This document shows, one piece after another, positions 9,349 through 19,483 of a DNA stretch of 60,270 nt. Location: assembly GCA_964539665.1 (NCBI GenBank), contig CAZIKB010000026.1:1-60270 (forward strand), in the 5' to 3' direction. The position numbers and the translations under genes are program-made. Below the pieces are notes generated by a model, which had not been told where the DNA came from, ran no database searches, and worked only from the letters and a program-made list of their open reading frames with translations. The first letter of the stretch is position 1, and every line of letters starts with the position of its first letter. The DNA is from CAZIKB01 sp964539665 (GTDB lineage Bacteria > Zhuqueibacterota > Zhuqueibacteria > Oceanimicrobiales > Oceanimicrobiaceae).

Positions 9349-12300
9349 ATGAAAATTTATCAAACAAGTACAGACGGAATGAAGTTTCTAAGGCGGGTGA
9401 GTAGATTGTGTTTGGTTATTTTGGCTTTTCATGGTTTGAATTCACCTATGCGAGCCCAGCAACACTATTTCCACAATTACACAGGCGATGACGGTCTGTC
9501 GCAGCTCGTGGGCCAGGTATTGTTCCAGGACCGCGCTGGTTACATCTGGATTGGAACGCAGGCTGGTTTGAATTTGTATGACGGTAGTTATTTCGAAATT
9601 TTCAGTATCCGCCATGGATTGGTGAACGATTGGATAAATGCAATTATACAGGACCAATCAGGCGAAATTTGGGTTGCTACCAATGGCGGTCTAAGCAGGT
9701 GGAATCCTGATAGAGGCTTTAAGAATTACACAACAAAAGATGGCCTGGTGGACAATCGTGTGCTTTCACTCGCAGTAGATTCAGAGGGAGACATTTGGTG
9801 CGGTACCAGGAATGGTCTTTCACGTTGGGATGGCTCGAAGTTTTATAATTTCGCAAAATCAGATGGATTACCAATTGCCAGAATCGACGCTCTACTTTAT
9901 GATCATAATGGCCGGATGTGGGTCGGTACAGACGTCGGACTTTATTACTTTGAACGTAATAGATTTAAACCTTTTTCAGATAAAAACCTTCAAAATCAGC
10001 GGATTTATGAGATTTCACAAGATAGTCAACAACGTCTATGGATTGGCCTGAATGATGGTGTTGTTGGCTATTCAGGTACTGAACAGGTTGCTGAATACAC
10101 ATCTGAGGATGGATTGACTGGTTTACCAGTGAGTGCAATATGTGCTGGGCGCGATGGCGTGATCTGGGTAGGCACTATGGCTGGAGTCGCTATGATAAGC
10201 GATGGTAAAGTTCAATTCATTACTACCGCTAACGGCTTACCTTTTTACAATGTCAGCACAATCCTTGAAGATCGAGAGGGTATCATTTGGCTGGGTGGTT
10301 TTGGCGGTGTGACCAAGTTTGTTGGACGCGCCTTTACCAATTATACAACAGCTGATGGCCTGATTTCTAACAATGTCCGTCCTATTTTACGCGATCAACA
10401 TGGTTTTCTTTGGGTTGGGACACTCGGTGGATTGAGCCGATTTGATGGAAATACCTGGCGAAATTTTACTGTGGAAGACGGATTAAATAACAACAACATC
10501 CTGTGTACTCTTGAAGACAGTAAAGGTATTCTCTGGGTTAGCAATCGTGACGGTCTTAATTATTTCGATGGCCAGCGATTTTTTGATGAGCCTGAAATCA
10601 GTCAGAAGGGTCGGGTGAATTACATCGCTGAAGACAGTAGTTATGCTTTATGGTGTTCGGTCCAAGACGTTGGTCTGTTTAAACGAGGGGATAACGGCTA
10701 TAAACGAATGCAGGCGCCGGGGCAAACGTTTTCAAACGCCCGTCTTCTGGTAGATCACCAGGGCAATGTATGGGCTTCAGGGGATCGCGGTTTATCCCGA
10801 TGGGATGGCAGGTCTTGGGAAACCTTTACTACGAGCGAAGGTCTCGCAGATAAAGAACCTTATTTTCTCTGTAAAGATCGTCAGGGCGTAATCTGGTTCG
10901 GTTATCACTCTTCACGTGGTGTAACAAGCTATGACGGCGTCCGTTTCAAAACTTACACTACTGCTGAAGGGCTCTTCAATGACGCGGTCTATTCACTCGG
11001 TGTTGCTCGCAATAATAATCTCTGGATTGGTACCGCCCGCGGTGTGGACCGCTTTGATGGCAAAGTTTTTATCAATTACGGCACGGCAGAAGGCTACGCG
11101 AGTCATGAGTCCAATGCCGGCGGATTCTTTGCGGATTATGACGGCACCTTGTGGTTCGGAACTTCTGAAGGTTTGAGCCATTATGATCCCCGCTTTGATC
11201 TTTCACTTGGCGAACCACCGTCTGTAAAAATACACTCCCTTACTTTAGGCAATACAACCATAAACCTCGATAGTATTGCAACCATGGCCTATTCCCATAA
11301 CGAACTCCAGGCTCATATCGCTCCCTTATCTTACATCAATGAAAAACGGTTGAGTATTCGTTATCGGTTAAGAGGGTATGATGAACGCTGGAAAACTTTG
11401 GTTGGTTATGAAATTAATTACTCCTATATACCACCAGGCAGTTATACCCTGGAAGTACAGGGCCGTAAATATAAACAAAGGTGGTCTGAACCGGCAACAG
11501 TTAGCTTCGTGATAAAACCGCCTTACTGGCGAACCTGGTGGTTCGGATTATTGGTGATTTTAATTATAGGAACATTAGTAACAAGTATATTTAAGTATCG
11601 TGTCTACAAAATCCAGTCGCGTAACCGACGTCTGAAACAGACAGTGGCCGAGCGTACTGCAGAGTTAGAGCAGCAAAACACTCAGTTGGAAAATACTCTC
11701 GCTGCACGCATGCGGGCTGAGGAAGAAACGCAGAAGTTCGTCTCTCTTGTAGAGAACAGCAGCGACTTTATTGGAATGGCTACTCTTGACGGAAAAGTGA
11801 TTTATATAAATGAATCAGGGCGCAGACTTGTTGGTTTGGAAAGTCCTGAAGAAGTTCTTTCTACTACTATACCTGATTATCACCCCAGGGAAACAAGTGA
11901 AAACTTACATGATAATGTGCTGCCTGCAGTTATTAATACAGGTCATTGGGTTGGAGAGGGTCATCTCTGCCACTTTAAAACCGCTAAACTAATCGATGTA
12001 CACATGAGTATATTTTTAGTGCGGCACCCGCAAAACGGGCAACCCTTGTGCATTGCAACTGTCCAGCGGGACATCACTGAACGCAAACGAGCAGAAAAAG
12101 CCATACAAAAAGCTAAGGAGGCCGCAGTGGCCGCTAATCTTGCGAAAAGTGAATTTCTCGCCAACATGAGCCACGAGATTCGAACGCCACTGAATGCCGT
12201 CATCGGAATGACAGAATTGACTTTGGATACGGAGTTAGATTCTGAACAACGAGAATTCCTGGGCGTAGTTCAATCTTCTTCAGAGTCCCTGCTGAGTTTG

Positions 12301-14103
12301 ATCAATGATATTCTCGATTTCTCCAAAATCGAGGCGGGCCAGATGGAATTAGAAGAAGTAGCGTTTGATCTACGTGAAGCGGTCGAAGGTGTATTCGATA
12401 TTTTCAGCGTAAGCGCTGAAGCTAAAGGTCTTGAACTTTTGTGTTATGTCGATCCGGATCTGCCCAGCCGGGTAATTGGCGATCCCACTCGTTTACGCCA
12501 GGTACTGGTCAATCTGGCGGGAAATTCAATCAAATTCACCGAAGTCGGAGAGGTCGCAATCAAAGTCGAGCCAATTAAAGATTCTGCTAAGAAAGCTGCA
12601 AAAGAGACCAGGCTCGGTCTTCATTTTATGGTTTCTGACACTGGAATGGGTCTTTCGAGCGAGCAGCAAACAAAAATATTTGAAAAATTTTCCCAGGCTG
12701 ACAGCTCCACCACACGCAAATTTGGCGGCACAGGATTAGGATTGAATATTTCCAAATCTCTCATTGAAATAATGGGAGGCCGTATGTGGTTGGAAAGTAA
12801 GCAAGGCACGGGCAGCACATTTCAATTTAGTTTGGAGCTTTCAATTGCGAACGGCAAAACAGTCAGCAGTATCAAATATACCTATCCTGATTTTAAGGAC
12901 GTCTCTGTACTGATAGTAGATGATAACCGCACCAATCGGTTTATATTGAATAAGACTTTGAGCAACTGGGAATTTGTCATTCATGAAGCAGCAAGCGGCG
13001 CAGAGGCTCTTTCGCTTTTAAAAAGTTTCGGGCGCAATATTAATTTAATAATTTTGGATCATCAAATGCCAGAGATGGATGGAGTTGCTGTGGCGCGTGC
13101 TATTAGAAAAGAGTCTAAATTAGAGCATATTAAAATTATTATGCTTTCTTCGTGGGGAGGCCTGACTTCACAATTACAACAAGAACTAAAAATTGTGCAT
13201 TCTATCACAAAACCTGTGAAGCAATCAAAGCTACTTGAAATCTTAATGCAGGTACTTCGTATTCAAGAGTCAGACAATAAGGATACAGTCATTACCGTGC
13301 CTTCTGTTACTGTACCCAAACCCAGTCTGCATAAGAGAATATTATTAGTAGAAGACAATATTGATAATCAAAATTTGGCGAAGACGATTTTAGAAAAGGC
13401 CGGTTATTATGTGGAAATTGCTTATAATGGCCTATTGGCAGTTGAAGCAAGCAAGTGTTCCTGTCATGATGCCATACTCATGGATATACAAATGCCAGAA
13501 ATGGATGGCTTCAAAGCTACTCAGGAAATTCGGATTTTGGAGCGTGATGCACAAAAAGAGCGAGTACCAATCATAGCGCTTACCGCGCATGCATTACAGG
13601 GATACCGTAAAAAATGTCTCAACCATGATATGGATGACTACATCACCAAGCCTTTAAGGAAAAAAATATTGTTAGAAAAGCTAGAACACCATATAGATCA
13701 ACGGCTGCCCCTGTTAATTGTTGATGATTCTATTGATAATCGCAATTTAATTAAAAATTATCTAAAAAAATCGTCAGGCTTTAAGCTTATGTTTGCGAAA
13801 AATGGCCAGGAGGCGGTAGATATGTTTATTAAAAAACCAGTTTCAATGATTTTAATGGATATGGAAATGCCGGTTATGGACGGGTATAGTGCGGTCAAAG
13901 CCATTCGGGCACTTGAGCATGGCAAAGAAATTCCTATAATAGCGTTAACAGCCCATCAGGGACTTAGAGAAAAAAAGAAGTGTGTAGAGGCCGGTTGTAC
14001 GGCGTTCCTCTCCAAGCCTATTCGAAAGCCAGAATTACTTGAAGCGCTCCGTCAAAACCTGGGAATGCCTGAGATTTTATCTGAAAATACTCAGAGCGGT
14101 TGA
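9349..14103 (+). CDS. Two-component propeller hybrid histidine kinase with three receivers
   Basis: A 1584-residue sensor kinase. A signal peptide or anchor spans about residues 1-36. A periplasmic beta-propeller of many Reg_prop repeats (WIGT..GLSRWDG type) runs from about 40 to 640, followed by a Y_Y_Y domain (about 655-725), one membrane helix (about 728-750), a coiled coil, PAS (about 800-915), HisKA with His942, HATPase (about 1035-1160) and three receivers (about 1185-1300, 1325-1445, 1455-1575). This resembles the hybrid two-component systems of Bacteroidota that sense polymers or sugars, but receivers replace the usual C-terminal AraC domain. Output must therefore go through another protein. 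A second in-frame ATG at 9379 gives a more typical signal peptide and may be the real start. It lies 22 bases after the previous kinase gene. Confidence 0.93.
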   Translation: MKIYQTSTDGMKFLRRVSRLCLVILAFHGLNSPMRAQQHYFHNYTGDDGLSQLVGQVLFQDRAGYIWIGTQAGLNLYDGSYFEIFSIRHGLVNDWINAIIQDQSGEIWVATNGGLSRWNPDRGFKNYTTKDGLVDNRVLSLAVDSEGDIWCGTRNGLSRWDGSKFYNFAKSDGLPIARIDALLYDHNGRMWVGTDVGLYYFERNRFKPFSDKNLQNQRIYEISQDSQQRLWIGLNDGVVGYSGTEQVAEYTSEDGLTGLPVSAICAGRDGVIWVGTMAGVAMISDGKVQFITTANGLPFYNVSTILEDREGIIWLGGFGGVTKFVGRAFTNYTTADGLISNNVRPILRDQHGFLWVGTLGGLSRFDGNTWRNFTVEDGLNNNNILCTLEDSKGILWVSNRDGLNYFDGQRFFDEPEISQKGRVNYIAEDSSYALWCSVQDVGLFKRGDNGYKRMQAPGQTFSNARLLVDHQGNVWASGDRGLSRWDGRSWETFTTSEGLADKEPYFLCKDRQGVIWFGYHSSRGVTSYDGVRFKTYTTAEGLFNDAVYSLGVARNNNLWIGTARGVDRFDGKVFINYGTAEGYASHESNAGGFFADYDGTLWFGTSEGLSHYDPRFDLSLGEPPSVKIHSLTLGNTTINLDSIATMAYSHNELQAHIAPLSYINEKRLSIRYRLRGYDERWKTLVGYEINYSYIPPGSYTLEVQGRKYKQRWSEPATVSFVIKPPYWRTWWFGLLVILIIGTLVTSIFKYRVYKIQSRNRRLKQTVAERTAELEQQNTQLENTLAARMRAEEETQKFVSLVENSSDFIGMATLDGKVIYINESGRRLVGLESPEEVLSTTIPDYHPRETSENLHDNVLPAVINTGHWVGEGHLCHFKTAKLIDVHMSIFLVRHPQNGQPLCIATVQRDITERKRAEKAIQKAKEAAVAANLAKSEFLANMSHEIRTPLNAVIGMTELTLDTELDSEQREFLGVVQSSSESLLSLINDILDFSKIEAGQMELEEVAFDLREAVEGVFDIFSVSAEAKGLELLCYVDPDLPSRVIGDPTRLRQVLVNLAGNSIKFTEVGEVAIKVEPIKDSAKKAAKETRLGLHFMVSDTGMGLSSEQQTKIFEKFSQADSSTTRKFGGTGLGLNISKSLIEIMGGRMWLESKQGTGSTFQFSLELSIANGKTVSSIKYTYPDFKDVSVLIVDDNRTNRFILNKTLSNWEFVIHEAASGAEALSLLKSFGRNINLIILDHQMPEMDGVAVARAIRKESKLEHIKIIMLSSWGGLTSQLQQELKIVHSITKPVKQSKLLEILMQVLRIQESDNKDTVITVPSVTVPKPSLHKRILLVEDNIDNQNLAKTILEKAGYYVEIAYNGLLAVEASKCSCHDAILMDIQMPEMDGFKATQEIRILERDAQKERVPIIALTAHALQGYRKKCLNHDMDDYITKPLRKKILLEKLEHHIDQRLPLLIVDDSIDNRNLIKNYLKKSSGFKLMFAKNGQEAVDMFIKKPVSMILMDMEMPVMDGYSAVKAIRALEHGKEIPIIALTAHQGLREKKKCVEAGCTAFLSKPIRKPELLEALRQNLGMPEILSENTQSG

Positions 14104-14267
14104 ACCGCAAAAACAAATGAATAGAATGTCAAGAACTAAAAAACGCAGAGTTACATTAATTGAAATAATAACTCTTATTATGGCAAAATTGACTATAAAA
14201 TTGTGTCTTTAATCAATAGGTTAAATATAAGAAAAATAGCTTTGCGTTCTTTGCGTCTTTGCGGTTT
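14102..14267. repeat. Intergenic element bounded by AACCGCAAA / TTTGCGGTT
   Basis: Left arm AACCGCAAA at 14103-14111 and right arm TTTGCGGTT at about 14258-14266 are inverted copies. The right side also has three spaced TTTGCG units (about 14241-14263). A sequence like the left arm and its next 20 bases recurs at 48049-48079 (27 of 31 positions agree by eye). It is probably a dispersed intergenic repeat or a transcription-end structure. Confidence 0.45.
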
Positions 14268-14573
14268 GTGAATTAAGCAAGTTAAATAATCCTTGCTTTA
14301 TCATAAAAATATATTTACATTTTTGACATAATAAAAATTGTGGATTCACCATCTGACTTTTGGGATCCCAGACACAAATTTAATCTCCACTTCAACATTA
14401 TACGGAATTTAGCCGGCGTTTGCATTAGTCTTGTTTCAATTGAAAATCCACAAAGCTCACTATTAAGGTCATTCTGAACAAAATAATGAAGCACTCAGGT
14501 ATGGGGAAAAATTTGTAATGTAGCCTCATATAACCTCAATAAGTTCTATCCTATCAAAGGACAGGAGAACACG
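14268..14573. other. Non-coding stretch upstream of the six-PAS kinase
   Basis: No convincing gene or RNA was seen. The 3' end carries a good ribosome site (AGGAG, about 14563) for the kinase starting at 14574. A promoter for that gene probably lies here but cannot be pinned down. Confidence 0.4.
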
Positions 14574-17500
14574 ATGGAGCATATCAACAGCCAATCTGAA
14601 GAAAAATACAAAAATCTGGTCGAACTCGCCAGTGATATCATGTATATTTCTGACAGAGAAGGCAATTATACTTTCCTGAATGAAGCAGCCTACGAATTAT
14701 TGGAGGTCACCTCAAAGGAAGTCATTGGCAGGCCGTGGGTGACAACAACTCATCCCGAAGATATTGAAAAAAGCTCCCATAAATTCAATGAAATGATTGA
14801 AAGAGGAATCGATGTATTCGATTATGAAAGCAGGTTTGTTACAAAAAGCGGTAGGGAAATCCATGCGCTTCATAACATAAAAGTCTTAAGAAATGAAAAT
14901 GGTGAGTTTATCGGCAGCCAGGGGATCGCGAGAGACATCACCGAACGAAAGCGGACGGAGGAGAAGCTTCAAAAACAAATGCTACTTAACAAGCAAATCC
15001 TCCAGACAACCCTGGATGGATATATTCTGGCAGATACTGACGGCAAACTCCTCGATGTCAATCCGGCTTATTGTGAGATGATTGGCTATTCTTGGGAAGA
15101 ATTACTTAAAATGAACATTCAAGCTCTGGAAGTAAAACTCTCTCCACCGGAGATAGAAAAACGAATTGAGCGTATGGTCAAACAAGGTAAAGATCGATTC
15201 GAAACTAAACATAAACGCAAAGATGGACGCATTATTGATCTCGAAGTGAGCTCCGTTATTATGCACTCAGATGAAACGCCCCTGGTAGCTGCATTTGTAC
15301 GGGACATCACGAAGCGAAAGATTGCGGAGGATACTCTGCGGGAATCAGAGGCAAAGTGGCGCTCTCTTACTGAAAATTCACCCGACCATATCTTACTTCT
15401 GGATAGGAACTTGATAATCAGATTCATCAACTATACTGTGTCAGGCTCACCCGTTGAGAAAGTTATAGGTAATCATATATCAAAATTTATCCCAAAGAAA
15501 TCCTGGCCAGAAATGATAAAATGCTTTGAAAGGGTGTTGAAAACAGGCAAACCTGATGGATATGAAATGGAATATCCGAGTGATGATAAATTAACTTTAT
15601 CCTTTGAGGGGCGGGTCAGATCGATTATGCACAACGATGAGGTGATCTCTCTTTTAGTTATCGCAACCAATATCACCGATCGCAAGCAGGCAGAGGAAGC
15701 ATTAAGAAAAAGTGAAACAAAACATAAAAGTCTGCTTCAAAATATCCCTGGTATGGTTTACGCAGCAAATACTGATTGGTCAGCAGAGATTATTTGTAAC
15801 GCTGCAAAAATTTGTGGTTATACTGCTGAAGAAATTAATTCTCTTGAAACGAACTGGCTCAGTATTATTCATCCTGATGATAAGGAGGCAGTTTTTCAAA
15901 CAGGCGCTGAATTGTCAGGTACACAAAAAGATTTAGTACAATCCTATCGAATTATAACTAAAGACGGCCATATTCGCTGGGTGGAGGATCGTAAGAGGTC
16001 GATATTCAACCAGGATGGAGAGTTTAATGGAATAGATGGTATAGTATTCGACATCACGGAGCGTAAGATTGCGGAGGATGCTCTGCGGGAATCAAAGGTA
16101 AAATGGCGCACTTTTTCTGAAAATTCACCCGACCATATCTTGCTTTTGGATAGGAATTTGATAATCAGATTCATGAACTATACTGCGTCAGGCTTACCCG
16201 TTGAGAAAGTTGTTGGTAATCATATCTCAAAATTTACCCCAAAGAAGTACTGGCCAGAAATGAAAAAATGCTATGAAAGGGTGTGGAAAACTGGCAAACC
16301 TGATGAATATGAAATGGAATATCCAAGTGATGGTACATTAACTTTGACCTTTGAGGGGCGAGTCAGATCGATTATACACAACGATGAGGTGGTTTCTCTT
16401 TTAGTTATCGCAACCAATATCACCGAGCGCAAGCAGATCGAAAAAGAACTGCGGGAAAGTCAGGAAAATCTCTCTCTAATCTACGATACAGTTGGAGATA
16501 TGATATTTCGATTTGAGGTTGAGCCGGGGGATTGCTTTCGGTTTATATCCGTCAATCAGGCCTTTTTAGACCAGACGGGTTTAACTGAAGAGCAGGTTAT
16601 CGGCAAAAGGATTGAAGAGGTGAGACCGAAAATGTCTCATGTTTCTTTTCTAAACAGGTACAAAGAAGCCATTCGAGAGAACAAGATTGTCAGATGGGAA
16701 GAGACTTCCGTTTTTCCTACGGGGGAATTGATCGGGGAGGTAACCATCGCACCAGTCTTGAATGAAAAGGGTATATGTACGCACCTTATCGGATCCGTAC
16801 ATGACATCACTGAACGCAAGAAGGCAGAAGAAGCGCTAAGACTGAGCGTTGATGAATTAAAAAGCCTCAATTCTCTAAGCAGACAGTTAAGCGCTAACCT
16901 GCCGTTTGACCGAGTTGTACAGGCTGCACTTGATGGTATGAACGCTGCAATTGCTGCAGATCTGACACTATTGTTTTTGCTGGAGGGAGATAGCTTGTTC
17001 CTGAAAGGCTTTAAACCAAAAGGCCGCAAAAAAATAAACAATGCCATCCCCGTGCACCGTGTAGGCGAATGTTTGTGCGGTTTAGCTGTCAAAGAAGGCA
17101 AAACCATCTATTCACTCAATATTCACCAGGATAAAAGATGTACATGGGACGAATGTATAAAAGCTGGTTTTGCATCATTTTGCGCAATCCCCATTTATAG
17201 CGGTGAAAATATACTTGGTGTATTAGGACTGGCCTCGTTCTCCGAACGTGATTTTCGTAAGCAAGCTAATTTTTTAGAAACGCTTTCAAACGAGGTTGCT
17301 ACCAGCCTGCAAAATGCCCTGCTGTTTCAACAGGTGCAGCATCACGCAACTGAGCTTGAATCTCAGGTAAAAGAACGCAAAAAAACAGATACTGCATTGC
17401 GCAAAAGTACTGCACGTCTCCAGGCGCTGTCCCACCGTTTGCTCGAAGTTCAGGAAACTGAACGCCGCACTATCGCTCATGAGCTCCATGATGAAATTGG

Positions 17501-18059
17501 GCAAACTTTAACTGCTTTGAAAATAAATCTCCAAATTGTTCAAAGTCAGATCACCTCCACACTCTCACAGAAACAAATGGAAGAGAGTGTACACATGGTC
17601 GAACAAGCTTTACAACAGACTCGCGACCTCTCACTGGATTTGAGACCTTCTATTCTGGATGATCTTGGGTTATTACCGGCTTTGCGGTGGTATGTTGACC
17701 GCCAATCTCAGCGAACTGGGATTACAGTTGAATTAACTGCGAACAAATTAAAAACCAGTCTGCCGCCTGAGGTAGAGATCGCCTGCTTCCGAATTATTCA
17801 GGAAGCGCTGACTAATGTAACGAGACACTCGAAGGCAAAACAGGTATGGATTGAACTGAGTGAGGTAAATAAGAAGTTTCAGATGGTGGTTCGTGACGAC
17901 GGCGTCGGATTTGATGTAAATGCTGCCTATAAACGTGCTTCATTAGGTGCAAGCATGGGATTGCTGGGAATGGAAGAACGGGCGCAACTGGCCGGTGGCA
18001 AAATTGAAATACAGTCTCAACATGGAAAGGGAACTGAAATAAAAGTATATTTACCCTGA
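14574..18059 (+). CDS. Six-PAS, GAF, NarL-type (HisKA_3) sensor histidine kinase
   Basis: An 1161-residue soluble kinase. Six PAS/PAC modules fill residues 5 to about 755, each ending in a variant of DITERK. A GAF domain follows (about 765-925), then HisKA_3 with His972 in HELHDEIGQ and a short HATPase (about 1070-1161, DDGVGFD and GLLGMEERA) typical of the NarX/DegS class. No membrane segment is present, so it senses inside the cell. PAS 3 and PAS 5 are near copies of each other. A LuxR-type response regulator starts 46 bases downstream and is the obvious partner. The start is fixed by AGGAG ahead of the ATG. Confidence 0.93.
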   Translation: MEHINSQSEEKYKNLVELASDIMYISDREGNYTFLNEAAYELLEVTSKEVIGRPWVTTTHPEDIEKSSHKFNEMIERGIDVFDYESRFVTKSGREIHALHNIKVLRNENGEFIGSQGIARDITERKRTEEKLQKQMLLNKQILQTTLDGYILADTDGKLLDVNPAYCEMIGYSWEELLKMNIQALEVKLSPPEIEKRIERMVKQGKDRFETKHKRKDGRIIDLEVSSVIMHSDETPLVAAFVRDITKRKIAEDTLRESEAKWRSLTENSPDHILLLDRNLIIRFINYTVSGSPVEKVIGNHISKFIPKKSWPEMIKCFERVLKTGKPDGYEMEYPSDDKLTLSFEGRVRSIMHNDEVISLLVIATNITDRKQAEEALRKSETKHKSLLQNIPGMVYAANTDWSAEIICNAAKICGYTAEEINSLETNWLSIIHPDDKEAVFQTGAELSGTQKDLVQSYRIITKDGHIRWVEDRKRSIFNQDGEFNGIDGIVFDITERKIAEDALRESKVKWRTFSENSPDHILLLDRNLIIRFMNYTASGLPVEKVVGNHISKFTPKKYWPEMKKCYERVWKTGKPDEYEMEYPSDGTLTLTFEGRVRSIIHNDEVVSLLVIATNITERKQIEKELRESQENLSLIYDTVGDMIFRFEVEPGDCFRFISVNQAFLDQTGLTEEQVIGKRIEEVRPKMSHVSFLNRYKEAIRENKIVRWEETSVFPTGELIGEVTIAPVLNEKGICTHLIGSVHDITERKKAEEALRLSVDELKSLNSLSRQLSANLPFDRVVQAALDGMNAAIAADLTLLFLLEGDSLFLKGFKPKGRKKINNAIPVHRVGECLCGLAVKEGKTIYSLNIHQDKRCTWDECIKAGFASFCAIPIYSGENILGVLGLASFSERDFRKQANFLETLSNEVATSLQNALLFQQVQHHATELESQVKERKKTDTALRKSTARLQALSHRLLEVQETERRTIAHELHDEIGQTLTALKINLQIVQSQITSTLSQKQMEESVHMVEQALQQTRDLSLDLRPSILDDLGLLPALRWYVDRQSQRTGITVELTANKLKTSLPPEVEIACFRIIQEALTNVTRHSKAKQVWIELSEVNKKFQMVVRDDGVGFDVNAAYKRASLGASMGLLGMEERAQLAGGKIEIQSQHGKGTEIKVYLP

Positions 18060-18105
18060 GTGTATTTGAGCCTGCAGTATAAGAAAGCAAAGGAAAAATT
18101 AGATC

Positions 18106-18789
18106 ATGAAGCCAATTCATGTATTAATCGCGGACGATCATACCCTAGTTCGCGCCGGTATTCGCTCCCTGCTTGAAAAGATGCCTGACATTGAGGTCGT
18201 AGCCGAGGCAGGCGATGGTCATGATGCCATCCAAAAAATTCGAGAGCATAAACCAGACGTGGTTCTTATGGACATCGCTATGTCCGGACTGAATGGTCTC
18301 GAGGCGGCTGAAAAAGTCACGAAAGAATTTCCAGGTATTCAGGTGATCATGCTTTCCATGTTTGCTACAGAAGAGTATGTGTTACAAGCCTTGAGAGCCG
18401 GCGCCGCCGGCTACCTTGTGAAAGACGCCGCCCTGTCAGAACTTGAAGTCGCTGTCAACTCCGTTGCCCGGGGAGAGACATACCTTTCTCCCGCTGTGTC
18501 AAAACATGTAATAGACAGATATATGAAACGCACACATGCAGACCTTGATGCCACAGATCAAGATACGCTTAAAACTTATTTCCGTGAAAAATTAACACCA
18601 CGTCAGCGAGAAATTCTGCAACTCATCGCGGAGGGTCACACAACCAAAGAAATAGCCCTGAAACTGCATGTCAGCACAAAAACAGTCGAAACCCACCGCA
18701 CCCAGCTTATGAAACGATTGGACATTCATGACATCGCGGGCCTGGTACGATATGCCATTCGTGTCGGTTTGGTTATAGCAGATAAATGA
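18106..18789 (+). CDS. LuxR/NarL-family response regulator
   Basis: Receiver domain at residues 1-120: acidic pair Asp10/Asp11, phospho-acceptor Asp56 in LMDIAMSGLNG, and switch lysine in YLVKDA. A LuxR-type HTH occupies about 160-222 (LTPRQREILQLIAEGHTTKEIA, KTVETHRTQLMKRL). The usual proline after the DIxM motif is serine at 60, a mild departure. It directly follows the HisKA_3 kinase, forming a standard NarL-type pair. Three TCAGGT-type half sites lie 55-125 bases after its stop codon, ahead of the next regulator gene, and may be its targets. Confidence 0.93.
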   Translation: MKPIHVLIADDHTLVRAGIRSLLEKMPDIEVVAEAGDGHDAIQKIREHKPDVVLMDIAMSGLNGLEAAEKVTKEFPGIQVIMLSMFATEEYVLQALRAGAAGYLVKDAALSELEVAVNSVARGETYLSPAVSKHVIDRYMKRTHADLDATDQDTLKTYFREKLTPRQREILQLIAEGHTTKEIALKLHVSTKTVETHRTQLMKRLDIHDIAGLVRYAIRVGLVIADK

Positions 18790-18844
18790 ATATTTTTCGT
18801 TGCAGTGACGCCAGTGTTTAATACCGATAGTGGTATCCACAAAT

Positions 18845-18924
18845 TCAGGTGTCTACCCGAATTTTGTCAATCCACTCTGCGATTCCTCAGGTAAATTTCC
18901 CACAAATATCAGGTCTTTCCCCGA
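18845..18924. promoter_or_regulatory. Three TCAGGT-type half sites, candidate operators
   Basis: TCAGGT occurs at 18845-18850, 18887-18892 and 18909-18914. Each is followed after 4-6 bases by CCC. The first forms a nearly perfect inverted repeat (TCAGGT, 4 bases, ACCCGA). Spacing is 42 and 22 bases, close to four and two helical turns. It sits between a LuxR-family regulator and a receiver gene. That these bind the regulator is inference. Confidence 0.4.
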
Positions 18925-19008
18925 TTGATCAAAATCTTGTTTAATGCTATATTGCTTATGCAAATAGAAAATTAATGATTCAAGAATTATTAATTAATAA
19001 GCGTCAGT

Positions 19009-19434
19009 ATGACCCCTATTAAGACTCTTATAGTAGATGATAATCGCGAATTTCTCAATTCTGTTAAACGCTTCCTGGATCAATTCCCTCAGATCGAAGT
19101 GGTGGGTTACGTTAATTCCGGATATGATGCATTACAACACCTGCGTCTGGTGAAACCAGATCTTGTCTTGCTCGATATTGTTATGCCAGCGATGAACGGA
19201 CTGGAAGCTACCCGCCAAATAAAGTCAGAGCTGAAATCGACCGTTGTTGTCATACTGACGCTACATAATCTACCTGAATATCGAATCGCTGCCACAAATG
19301 TCGGCGCTGACGGCTTTGTCTCTAAATCAGATATTGGCGAAAAACTTCTACCGCTGATTGAGACCTTGTTTAGAAAAAACAAAGGGTCTCAGAACGCGAT
19401 AAATCCACATCTAATAAAACAACACCAGAGTTAA
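19009..19434 (+). CDS. Single-domain response regulator (receiver)
   Basis: A 141-residue stand-alone receiver: acidic pair Asp10/Asp11, phospho-acceptor Asp56 in LLDIVMPAMNG, threonine in VILTLH and lysine in GFVSKSD. No output domain follows. Its sequence style (NSGYDALQHLRLVKPDLVLLD) is closest to the NarL class, so it may be a shortened relative of the upstream regulator. It may act as a phosphate sink or work by protein contact. Its ribosome site is weak. Confidence 0.88.
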   Translation: MTPIKTLIVDDNREFLNSVKRFLDQFPQIEVVGYVNSGYDALQHLRLVKPDLVLLDIVMPAMNGLEATRQIKSELKSTVVVILTLHNLPEYRIAATNVGADGFVSKSDIGEKLLPLIETLFRKNKGSQNAINPHLIKQHQS

Positions 19435-19483
19435 ATTTCTAGTTAGATTTATAGCTTTTATGTAAAACACAGGCATTTTTATC

